Assembly (NCBI GenBank): GCA_038087035.1
Contig: CP051187.1
Coordinates: 3,663,001 to 3,727,000, forward strand
Origin: Gloeotrichia echinulata CP02
Lineage (GTDB): Bacteria > Cyanobacteriota > Cyanobacteriia > Cyanobacteriales > Nostocaceae
Reading direction: 5' to 3'
DNA: 64,000 nucleotides
Below the pieces are notes generated by a model that did not search any database, was not told the DNA's origin, and worked only from the letters and a program-made list of their open reading frames with translations. Shown piece after piece: positions 25,034 to 33,866 of this stretch. The position numbers and the translations under genes are program-made. Numbering within the stretch: position 1 is the first letter of the stretch; every line of letters begins with the position of its first letter.

Positions 25034-25111
25034 CAATCTACACCCTCAGCTTTGATCGGAATCTTGATCACAAACTCCGCACCTTCTCCTGGTACAGAGT
25101 TACAGATTAAT
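25034..25111 (-). pseudogene. 3' end of a histidine kinase gene cut off by the 196-bp element
   Basis: The minus strand reads NSVPGEGAEFVIKIPIKAE and ends GVD before a stop at 25034. This is the G3 region at the end of a HATPase domain (compare GEGSEFTITIPIE at the end of the kinase at 26632-27918). It is separated from the kinase 5' part (25308-26408) by the 196-bp element; the rest of the ATPase domain is missing. Confidence 0.8.
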
Positions 25112-25307
25112 GGCTCTTCCGTACTTAGCGTGCTGAATTTATTAAATAATCAGATTGAAACCCTTGCAGAGCTAAGATAATAGCCATTATTTTCTGTATT
25201 TTATATCATATTGCTAGAAATTAAATTATGAACGCCTGTAAGCCTTGCTTTTAAAGCAAATTTATAGACTTTAATTGATAATTAAGCACGCTAAGTACGC
25301 AAGAACC
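25112..25307. mobile_element. 196-bp non-autonomous element with ISL3-like ends (copy A)
   Basis: The ends are GGCTCTTCCGTACTTAGCG and the inverse of GGTTCTTGCGTACTTAGCG, and the interior contains GAAACCCTTGC...GCCATTATTT...AACGCCTGTAAGCC. Copies of identical length lie at 48306, 49400 and 52966. The flanks AGATTAAT and ATATTCTG are not direct repeats. The element sits inside a kinase gene from which about 200 codons are missing. Confidence 0.9.
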
Positions 25308-26408
25308 ATATTCTGCAGCGTGGGTCAGATTACCATGAATACAACCAACTGGATTATTGATTTCATGAGCCACTCCTGCTACTAATTGGCCAAGCGCAGA
25401 CATTTTTTCTTTCTGTATTAAATGAAGCTGGGATTTTTGTAGTTCTTCTAAAGCCTGGGAAAGTTCTGCTGTTCTTTCTTCAACTTGTTTTTCTAAAGTT
25501 TTTGTTAAATTCCGTAGTTGAAGATGGGTTTTAATCCGAGCTAAGACTTCCTGTTCCTGAAAGGGCTTGATGATGTAATCCACAAAAAAGGCAATACTAC
25601 CGGTCTCTTCATCATAAGAAATGGGCGCTCTCATATAAAAACTTTCTCCATTTTCAGCAAACACTGCTAAAGGATATTCCATTGACGGAGGCAGGGAACC
25701 CAGATAATAATGATAGAAATCTAAAGCGGGTTTACCATCTATTTCATACACAATATTTTTATCTACCTTGGTCACTTTGCTGCGTTTACCTATAGGACGC
25801 CAACCACTGGCTATACCGTGGGAAAACAATATAGCACCAGAAAATAGCAATATTGGTACAGAATCACTTAACACTTCTGTGTTAAAGAATTGATATGTAT
25901 TTTCATATCTTGATTGATCCGCCGCCAAACCACCAAATATTGGCACATTTTGACCCAATGCTAGCTTTAAGCCATTTAAAATGGACACACCACTAGTAGT
26001 TAGGCTCTCAGGATGAGTTAAACATAACTGCGGCGCTGCTGTGCTTTTTGCTTTTGCTTGTTCTACAGCTTGTTTGGTTGCAGTTATAGGGTCAACAGAA
26101 ACTTTGCGCCCAATTCCTGCATGAATTTGCACTTCATCTGAGCAAAACAACATTAAAGTTATTGAGTCTTGCTGAAACTCCAACACTGAGGAGATTTCCC
26201 CATCCGTAGTTCCACCAATCAACTCAATTCCTGGAAAACCCTGATTAATTTGTTGCAATATTAGGGAATGCTCAAAGTCAATGGCTGCAAATAAAATCCC
26301 CGCCTGTGGGATATCGCCTGCTAGAGACGAGGTGCATTGCTGAACAACTTCTTCAACTGCTGAGAGAGAATCTGGATCGTTACTGTGACCTACTACTACT
26401 TTAAACAT
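25308..26408 (-). pseudogene. FIST-domain sensor kinase, rearranged and truncated
   Basis: Residues 1 to about 275 are a FIST sensor (MFKVVVGHSNDPDSL, GLAADQSRYENTYQFF), with FIST_C breaking off at SYDEETGSIAFF. The chain then continues directly with the end of a receiver domain (VDYIIKPFQEQEVLARIKTH), a coiled coil, and the kinase H-box (VAGVAHEINNPVG). The reading frame then enters the 196-bp element and stops at 25251. The middle of FIST_C, most of the receiver and nearly all of the ATPase domain are missing. A complete paralogue of the receiver-kinase part is the next gene upstream (26632-27918, VDYITKPFQQEDVLARI), which suggests recombination between the paralogues. A working kinase is unlikely. 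Confidence 0.8.
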
Positions 26409-26631
26409 AAATTCATGTATTATGATGGATAATTATTGGTCTACATGAATATAGTTCCCAAATGTTGAGCAATATTTCACAGAATTTGTATATAAAAAAC
26501 TCCACCCACAACGGGATAGAGTTTTAGGGCATGGGGAATAAGGCATAGGGCATAGAGAAAAGTCACCAATGCCCTATGCCCTATGCCCTATGCCTATTTT
26601 CATGGCTCCTGGTGTACGCCGCGAATGACGG

Positions 26632-27918
26632 CTAATTAGAACTCTCTATAGGAATGGTAATCGTAAACTCTGAACCCTCTCCTATTGCTGAATGTACTTC
26701 GAGAGTACCCCCATGTTTTTGCACAATAATTTGATGGCTAATTGATAACCCCAATCCTGTCCCTTTTCCTACAGGTTTGGTGGTGAATAAATGCTCAAAT
26801 ATTTTTTCTTGGACGACCTCTGACATTCCCACCCCATTATCTTTAATCTTAATTAAAATATGATTTTTATCTTCAGTTAGGAAGGTTTGAATTATAATTT
26901 TATTAGGATTAGCTGCAACTTCGCGATAGCTCCGCCCTAAATTAGACTCTTCTAAAGCATCAATGGCGTTAGCTAACAAATTCATAAATACCTGATTCAG
27001 TTGTCCTGGGTAGCATTTTATTTCAGGTAAATCGCCGTAATTTTTGATGACTTCAATCGCGGGATGAGTATCTGATGCTTTTAATCGATGTTGGAGAATT
27101 AAGATAGTGCTTTCGATGCTATCATGAATATTAAAAGGAATTTTAATGGTGCTATCAGCACGAGAGAAACTTCTTAAAGAAACACTCAGATCACAGATAC
27201 GGTCTACTCCCGATTCCATTGATATGAGGATTTTGGGTAGGTCTTTGAGGAGATAATCCAACTCAATTTTGGTTGCATGTTGGGCAATTTCCACAGGCGT
27301 TGCTTGGTTTTTATAGAGATGGATATGCTCGATTAGGTCTTGCACATATTTTTGAGCATAGGTGAGATTCCCCCGAATAAAGCCAGCAGGATTGTTAATT
27401 TCATGAGCCACCCCGGCGACTAATTCTCCTAGAGTAGACATTTTTTCACTCTGTACCAACTGTAGTTGGGATTGTTGTAACTGGTATAAGGTGGAACTAA
27501 GCTCTGCTGCGCGTTGTTCTAGTTTTTGGTTGAGGTGACGCAATTTTAGGTGAACATTGATCCGAGCTAAGACATCTTCCTGTTGAAACGGCTTGGTGAT
27601 ATAGTCTACTGCACCGAGACTTAAACCTGTAACTTTATCCACTACATCCGATAGGGCGGTCATAAAGATGACTGGGATATCTTGGGTAACTTCTTTTTCT
27701 TTGAAGCGCCGACATGTTTCAAAGCCATCGATTCCCGGCATCATGACATCTAATAAGATTAAATCAGGGGTGATTACCTGTAATTTCTCCAGGGCACTCT
27801 CCCCACTTTTAGCAACCAAGACTCGAAAACCTGATGCTTGCAAGAAATCAAACAAGACTTTGGCATTGTTCGCGTTATCATCTACAATCATAATCAAATT
27901 TTGTTTATCAGTAATCAT
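26632..27918 (-). CDS. Response regulator receiver - histidine kinase (Rec-HK)
   Basis: This 428-residue protein has an N-terminal receiver (IMIVDDNANNAKVL, phospho-Asp in LILLDVMMPGIDGFE near residue 57, KPF near 111), a coiled coil, a HisKA H-box (VAGVAHEINNPAGFI, about 178) and a HATPase domain with N-box (QVFMNLLANAIDAL), G1 (IKDNGVGM) and G2 (GKGTGLGLSISHQI). It is intact. It lies between two damaged kinase genes on the same strand, 11 bases after the stop of the upstream hybrid kinase, so they form an operon. Confidence 0.93.
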   Translation of the reverse strand: MITDKQNLIMIVDDNANNAKVLFDFLQASGFRVLVAKSGESALEKLQVITPDLILLDVMMPGIDGFETCRRFKEKEVTQDIPVIFMTALSDVVDKVTGLSLGAVDYITKPFQQEDVLARINVHLKLRHLNQKLEQRAAELSSTLYQLQQSQLQLVQSEKMSTLGELVAGVAHEINNPAGFIRGNLTYAQKYVQDLIEHIHLYKNQATPVEIAQHATKIELDYLLKDLPKILISMESGVDRICDLSVSLRSFSRADSTIKIPFNIHDSIESTILILQHRLKASDTHPAIEVIKNYGDLPEIKCYPGQLNQVFMNLLANAIDALEESNLGRSYREVAANPNKIIIQTFLTEDKNHILIKIKDNGVGMSEVVQEKIFEHLFTTKPVGKGTGLGLSISHQIIVQKHGGTLEVHSAIGEGSEFTITIPIESSN

Positions 27919-27929
27919 ATTTAAATTTG

Positions 27930-30720
27930 TTAAATATACTGTTTAACTAACTTGACAATGGCTTCTTCATCCAATTCTTGAGTTAGTTCTAGAAGTTTGG
28001 CACTAAATGGCAAGTACTTGCTGTTTAACTGCTGTATATGATGAGCTTCCTGCTCAACCCCTACAATATCGCCAATTCTGGCAGCATTCCACAGATCTTG
28101 CAATTCTTCTGCAGGGGGAACTATCCAGTCCGAAGGAGTATGACTCAAAACAGTCTTGGCTGCTAGAATAGTTGCACTACCTGCTTCATAAATCCAAGAG
28201 AGTCCCAAGTGCATCTGTATTTGTTCTAACAGGATGTCTGATTGCACAGGCTTGGGTAGAAAATCATTGCAGCCTGATGTGTAACTTTTTTGTTGGTCAA
28301 AGTTAAATACACTGGCAGAAGAGGCGATAATGATGAGATTCTCCAATTCTGGACAAGAACGCAACTTTTGTGTCATTTCCAAACCATTGAGTATAGGCAT
28401 AACGATGTCAGTGATGATCAAATCAGGATGCCAAACATGAGCTTTTTCTAATCCCTCTTGCCCGTTGACTGCTACCATTAATTCAAAACCTAGGGGTTCT
28501 AATAGATTAACAATGAGGGAGCGATTTTCCCAATAGTCATCGACTACAAGAACCTTTTTCGGCTGACCTTCATAGCCGATAATGTTATTGATGGGATTGC
28601 TAGCACCCGACTCAATCCATTGTTCTGATTCTTGTAAGTCCACATCAAACCAAAACTTGCTGCCTTTTCCTAAGCTACTCTCTACCTTGATTTCACTATC
28701 CATCATGTGTAAGATTTGTTGACTAATAGCAAGCCCTAGTCCGCTTCCTTCTGTCATATACTGCTTGTCGCCCACTTGTTCAAATGGCAGGAATATTTTG
28801 CCTAATTGCTCTTGATTTATCCCAACCCCTGTATCTTCAATTTGAAATCTAATTCTGGTTATCGCTAATTTTTGATTTTGGCTATTTCCTGTTAATACAT
28901 CAGGGATTGTGTTATGATAATCATCATGATGATTATGGGAATTAATCAGTACGCCGACCTGAAAATTTACGCCACCTTGATTTGTGAATTTGATGGCATT
29001 ACCTAACAGATTAATTAATACTTGACGCAAGCGTTTTTCATCAGCAAATAAGGCAATCGGTAGTTGATTAAGTTCTTGGTATGTGAAGCTAATTTCTTTG
29101 TCTTCGGCTCTGATGCGGCAGATTTCTACAATACCTTTAACAAAGGTAGCAAAGTGAAAATCTGTGAAAGATAAATCAAGTTTCCTAGCTTCGATTTTTG
29201 ATAAGTCGAGAATATCGTTGATTAGGGTCAACAGATGAGAACCACACTGATAAATAATGCGAATGCTATCTTTTTGTTTAGGACTGGCGGTTTTGTCGCG
29301 TTGGAGAATTTGAGCGTAGCCTAAAATGCCGTTGAGAGGTGTCCGCAATTCATGGCTCATGTTTGCTAAAAATTCGCTTTTGGCTTTGTTGGCACTATCA
29401 GCAACTTCTTTCGCAGCTTTTAACTCAGCGGTGCGTTCCTCAACTCGCATTTCTAGTTCGTCAAAAGATGCTTCCAACTGTGCGGCCATTTTGTTAAAAG
29501 ATTGAGCCAAGCTTTCAAGTTCATTTATCCCCTTAATCTGGACTCTTTGTCCTAGTTCTCCAGAGGCGATCGCCATACTTGCTGCTGTTAATTCCAAAAT
29601 GGGTTTGGTAATCCAGCGGGATGTCAAAATGCCGATGACAATAGCGAATACCAATGCTATTAAACATAGCAATATACTGGTGCGAGTATTGGCTTTAACG
29701 TCTGCCATAAACTCAGATTCTGGCACAACAACAACCACTAACCAATCCAGACCAAATTTATCCTGCCAATGGTTGACTTGGACATATTGCCGCTCACCTT
29801 TGAAGGTAAAATTCAATTCTTGGCTATCTTTAATAGCTGTAAATTTACTAAACTTTTGCAGCAAATATTCTGCTGTTTCTTTCATCAATAAATCTTTACT
29901 ATTTAATGCCGATAGCCTTTGCGTTTTGCCATTAATCACATTGTATGGTCGTTCTCCAGTGGAAGAAGCTACTATTAAACCAGACCGCTCTAAAATTAAT
30001 ATTTTGCCATTTTCACCAGGTTTTAATTTATATAAAAATTTACTAATTTGTGACAAAATTAAATCTATCCCAATGACCCCAAGAGGCTTTTTATTTGCAT
30101 CATAAAGCGGATAGCTAGAAGAAATAGATAAAATCTCTGGTTTATCTTCCCATTGATAAATTTTAGTCCATAGAGGTTTGCCCATTTTTATGGCATCTTT
30201 ATACCAAGCTTCTTGACGAGGGTCATATTTTTTTTATCCCTATCAAACGGCTGCGATTTCCTTGGGAGTCTGTAGTATAAATATAAAGTTTACCGATAGA
30301 TTTTTTGGCGGAGACTTCATTAATTAATAGTTTGCCATTATCTAGGCGTTCTATGGCAATAAATTCTCCTTGAGGATTAGCAAAATTAATGTAGCCAATA
30401 TTAAACACCTGCATTTGTTTCCAAAAGTAATTTCCTGTGTTTTGCAGGTTATTTAAATCTATCAGCCCTAGCTTGATAGCATGGGTATTGATCTGGTTAA
30501 TCTGAGGCGGAGTTGCTAAATAGCTATCAAGGTGTTGTTCAACGAGGGTGTTGACTTTTACCATTAACTGATTAGCAAGCTCATTGACTGCTCTTTCGCC
30601 ATTTTTCCAAGAAAGATAACCCACTAGTCCCACCGCGCCAAATACTTGGATGACAAAGGGGACAATGAGGATGAGCTGCAAAGGTAATTTATGCGAATGA
30701 TGAACACCAGGATGCTTCAT
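27930..30720 (-). pseudogene. dCache sensor hybrid histidine kinase, frameshifted in a poly-A run
   Basis: Two frames make up one gene. 30720-30223 encodes a membrane segment (QLILIVPFVIQVFGAVGLVG) and the first half of a dCache sensor, ending SRLIGIKKI. 30185-27930 encodes the rest of dCache (GVIGIDLILSQISKFL), a second membrane helix (about 29630-29690), HAMP, HisKA (FLANMSHELRTPLNGILG), HATPase (NLLGNAIKFTN, GSGLGLAISQQIL) and a receiver (VLVVDDYWENRSL, DIVMPILNGLEM). At 30229-30236 there are eight consecutive A (minus strand). Seven would give GIKKYDPRQEAWYKDAI in frame, which fits dCache perfectly. The extra A breaks the gene: real inactivation, slippage-controlled expression or a sequencing error are all possible. 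Confidence 0.85.
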
Positions 30721-31377
30721 GCTTTTCGGTTTTCTACTGCTGGGAAAGTGTATAGTATTTTTCCTGCATTAGTTTGCCCATTCTCCCAGCTTTGATATCA
30801 TTAACCTAACCTGCTACGACTCAAGCGCTACAGGTATATTACGGCGGGTTTCAATATACTAGGATTTATATATTGACAAAAACAATCAAATATGTAATTA
30901 AGTTTATTTGCATATTTAGTTACTCAGTTTATTACTTTAGATAGATACATAATTTTGCAACTGTAATTACACAGATAATTTCTTATCTAGGACTCTAGCA
31001 AGTTAACTGTGATACTTTGTTCTTCGTGAGGACTGAAGTCCTGACTAACAACAAAGTATCACAAACCACGCACAATTAACTTGTCAGAGTACTAGGACTA
31101 TAACCCCCTGCCAATTTTGATAGGCAAAAGAAGAAGCCGCACCATACTGCGTAGGTTTTGAGGGTTAAAAGTATTTAACAATACCCAGGTATTCACGTAA
31201 GCCAATTCCCAGACCAGCTTTGAAGAAATTGTAAATTCTCAAATGTAATTCAGTAAACCTGCTTTACAGACCTAGATAGTGTAAATAAGAATAATAATCT
31301 CAGCGAAGTAAAATTCCTGAATCCAGCCCGTTCATACTGTCATAGGTAAAAATAGTGAGTAGAGGAGAAATAAAACG
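30721..31377. other. Gene-free stretch with an inverted repeat
   Basis: Bases 30988-31107 hold an imperfect inverted repeat: CAAGTTAACTGTG and ATACTTTGTT on the left, with the inverse AACAAAGTAT and TTAACTTG on the right, around a small AGGACTGAAGTCCT hairpin. No ORF is supported. The stretch contains the promoter of the SGNH gene. Confidence 0.6.
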
Positions 31378-32367
31378 ATGAGGGACCTTTATCTGTTGGC
31401 AGCAAGTTTGTTAACAGGATGGGCAATACCAGCATCGACTCTTCCACATCTGTCGATTATCCTGCCAGAAAATTCTCGAATCCAGTCGAATTTCCAACAG
31501 GTTTCGCAGCTAACAATAGGTGAGAGAATCATTTCCCCTGTGGATATATCATTATCGCAATTGAGTAATCAGGCTTTGCAACCCCTAAAGCCATTACCAG
31601 TGTCAAGAGCATCATTACTTAACCCCAGTGCTAAAATATCTAGCCGTGTACTGGTATCTGGTAGTCAACTTTACTACCAAAGATTAGCGGCTCTGAAAAC
31701 AGGTCAGATTTATAAACGTGTCGATGATGATAGCTTGCAATCATTATGGGAGTCAGGCAAAAAGAGTCAACTAACCTATGAGGACTGGAAAAATTTATTA
31801 GCTTTGGAAGCCAAAGCACTAGCCCAAGGTCAAGGCGCAAATCATCTCAGCATCTTAGTAGGTGATTCTTTGAGCATGTGGTTTCCCAAAGAAAAACTGC
31901 CTGCTGGTAAAATTTGGCTGAATCAGGGTATATCTGGAGACACTTCAAATGGTATCTTCAAAAGATTAGTGGCATTTTCAGCAACTCGACCGGATGTAAT
32001 CTACATCATGGCGGGAATCAATGACTTACGCAAGGGTACTACTGATGAAGTAATTTTGCGTAATCATCGCCAGATTATGCGCCGCTTACGCCAGACTCAC
32101 CCAAAAGCGGAAATTATTATCCAATCAATTTTGCCTACTCGCCTACCGACAATTCCCAATAGACGAATTCGTCATCTTAACGCACAATTAGCCGTCATCG
32201 CCAAAGAAGAAGGAGCTAATTATCTGAATATCCATAATTGGTTTACAGACTTTGAAGGAAATTTGCGCTTTGATCTAACCACAGATGGATTACATCTGTC
32301 GCCAGAGGGGTATGATGTTTGGCGCGCGGCACTAGAGCAAATGGAATTAAAGTTAACTAAGCGGTAA
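31378..32367 (+). CDS. SGNH/GDSL-type hydrolase, probably exported
   Basis: The 329-residue protein starts at ATG 31378, preceded by AGAGGAG. The hydrophobic N-terminus (LYLLAASLLTGWAIPAST) looks like a signal peptide. The SGNH blocks are clear: GDSLSMWFP (block I, Ser nucleophile, about 162), GISGDTS (block II, Gly), AGINDLRKG (block III, Asn, about 213) and DGLHLSPEGY (block V, Asp-His, about 300). Such proteins are esterases or deacetylases acting on lipids or polysaccharides; the substrate is unknown. It is monocistronic. Confidence 0.9.
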   Translation: MRDLYLLAASLLTGWAIPASTLPHLSIILPENSRIQSNFQQVSQLTIGERIISPVDISLSQLSNQALQPLKPLPVSRASLLNPSAKISSRVLVSGSQLYYQRLAALKTGQIYKRVDDDSLQSLWESGKKSQLTYEDWKNLLALEAKALAQGQGANHLSILVGDSLSMWFPKEKLPAGKIWLNQGISGDTSNGIFKRLVAFSATRPDVIYIMAGINDLRKGTTDEVILRNHRQIMRRLRQTHPKAEIIIQSILPTRLPTIPNRRIRHLNAQLAVIAKEEGANYLNIHNWFTDFEGNLRFDLTTDGLHLSPEGYDVWRAALEQMELKLTKR

Positions 32368-32511
32368 AACTGAGCGATTTTTGACACTCCTCTACCTGAA
32401 GGCGAGAGAATTCTGAAAAAGTAAAGCTTTAGTAAACCTTAATTCGTAATGGCTGTGCCAAACAGCCTCTAAACATTCCGGTAAAACCATTCTGCTTACT
32501 TTAATTTTCTG

Positions 32512-32874
32512 ATGAAAGTCACTCATAGCGATTTAATTGCCATCCGTTCTGTCATTGAACGCCAACTGCAGGCCTTTCAACAGGACGATTCTGTACGCGC
32601 ATTTGCTTTTGCTAGTCCGGAAATTCAAGTGCAATTCCGTAGCCCAGAAAACTTTCTGCAGATGGTAAAGTTGGGCTATCCGGCGGTTTATCGTCCTCGG
32701 TCTGTATTATTTGAGGAAATCACAACCATTCAGGGATTTGTAACTCAGCCAGTGTTGTTACTTGCTCCTGATGGAGTTCCCGTAAGAGGATTGTATTTGA
32801 TGGAAAAACAGCCCGATGCTACCTGGAAAATTAACGGGTGCTTTCTCGTTCCTGTGGAAGCCGAGATTATTTAA
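32512..32874 (+). CDS. DUF4864 domain protein
   Basis: This 120-residue protein fits DUF4864: it starts IRSVIERQLQAFQQDDSVRA, then FAFASPEIQVQF, FLQMVKLGYPAVYRPRS and LYLMEKQPDATWKINGCFL. The fold is probably SnoaL/NTF2-like, since the DxxxAFxxASP and W-KI-GC pattern is shared with that group. No catalytic residues can be assigned. The stop overlaps the 3' end of the convergent larE by 8 bases. The function is unknown. Confidence 0.8.
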   Translation: MKVTHSDLIAIRSVIERQLQAFQQDDSVRAFAFASPEIQVQFRSPENFLQMVKLGYPAVYRPRSVLFEEITTIQGFVTQPVLLLAPDGVPVRGLYLMEKQPDATWKINGCFLVPVEAEII

Positions 32875-33727
32875 TTTGGGGATTGGGTTGAGTCAGAACT
32901 TCTTGATTTAAAACCTGATTTAATTTACCGCTGCGATAACCTTCTAAATCCAGAGTTACGTAGATAAATCCCAAATTTTGGAATGCGGAAACTACGGAAG
33001 TTAAATCCGTCATTAACACAAAATCTTTAATTTGTTCTGGAGGTAATTCAATTCGTGCTGTATCGCCAACGGATCGCACGCGCAAATTTTTCACACCCAG
33101 CTTTCGCAAGAAAATTTCTGCTCGACCAACTCGTTGTAACTTAGCGATAGTAATCTCTTCTCCATAGGGGAAACGGGAACTGAGACAGGGTTGAGCTGGT
33201 TTATCCCACCAAGGTAAACCAAGTTGTTGCGAAAGTTCACGGACTTCGGCTTTACTAACACCGATTTCAGCTAAAGGCGATCGCGCACCTCTTTCTGACG
33301 CAGCCTGAATTCCTGGGCGATAATCGTGCAAATCATCAGCATTCACGCCATCCACCACATAGGGATAACCCAACTCCATTGCTAAAGGCTTGAGAGTATC
33401 GTGCAATTCGCTTTTGCAAAAATAACAGCGATTTACAGGGTTAGAGGTGTAATTGGGATTTTCCATCTCATGAGTCTCGACGATTTTATGAGGAATCCCA
33501 ATAGTCGCGGCTTGAATTGTCGCATCTTCCAACTCTTCTGGCAACAGCGAGGGAGAAACAGCCGTCACAGCCAAAGCGCGATCGCCCAACACATCATAAG
33601 CAATCTTCGCAACCAAAGTACTATCAACGCCCCCAGAGTAAGCAATCAACGCCTGCTCCATTTCGCCAAATAAAGCTTTTAGTCCTTCAAGTTTTTCTGT
33701 CAGCATCATTTCCAAATTCCTGCCCAA
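32867..33727 (-). CDS. larE: ATP-dependent sacrificial sulfur transferase LarE-like
   Basis: The 286-residue protein belongs to the PP-loop ATP pyrophosphatases. The PP-loop AYSGGVDST is at about 32-40, and the family cysteines include NRCYFCKSELHDTL (about 120) and QPCLSSRFPYGE (about 184). LarE supplies sulfur atoms to the nickel-pincer cofactor of lactate racemase in Lactobacillus; in cyanobacteria the acceptor is often not known. No larB or larC is visible here. The ATG at 33709 (MMLTEKLEGLK) is a likelier start than 33727. The Cys that serves as sulfur donor corresponds to the one in QPCLSSR. Confidence 0.9.
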   Translation of the reverse strand: MGRNLEMMLTEKLEGLKALFGEMEQALIAYSGGVDSTLVAKIAYDVLGDRALAVTAVSPSLLPEELEDATIQAATIGIPHKIVETHEMENPNYTSNPVNRCYFCKSELHDTLKPLAMELGYPYVVDGVNADDLHDYRPGIQAASERGARSPLAEIGVSKAEVRELSQQLGLPWWDKPAQPCLSSRFPYGEEITIAKLQRVGRAEIFLRKLGVKNLRVRSVGDTARIELPPEQIKDFVLMTDLTSVVSAFQNLGFIYVTLDLEGYRSGKLNQVLNQEVLTQPNPQIK

Positions 33728-33766
33728 AACCCTATACCACCCAACACATACTATTGTAGTCAGTTG

Positions 33767-33845
33767 TCATTTGTCATTTGTCAGTTGTCAGTTGTCATTA
33801 CTCATTACTCATTACTCATTACTCATTACTCATTACTTATCCCCC
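33767..33845. repeat. Short tandem repeat array (TCATTTG, TCAGTTG, ACTCATT heptamers)
   Basis: Blocks of GTCATTTGTCAGTTG are followed by six ACTCATT units and end in CCCCAAT heptamers (33841-33868). This is intergenic between larE and a hybrid kinase. Confidence 0.9.
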
Positions 33846-33866
33846 CAATCCCCAATCCCCAATCCC

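Noticed and set aside
25112..25307. Regulatory RNA in the kinase operon
   Set aside because: The identical length, terminal inverted repeats and other copies in unrelated places identify it as a mobile element.
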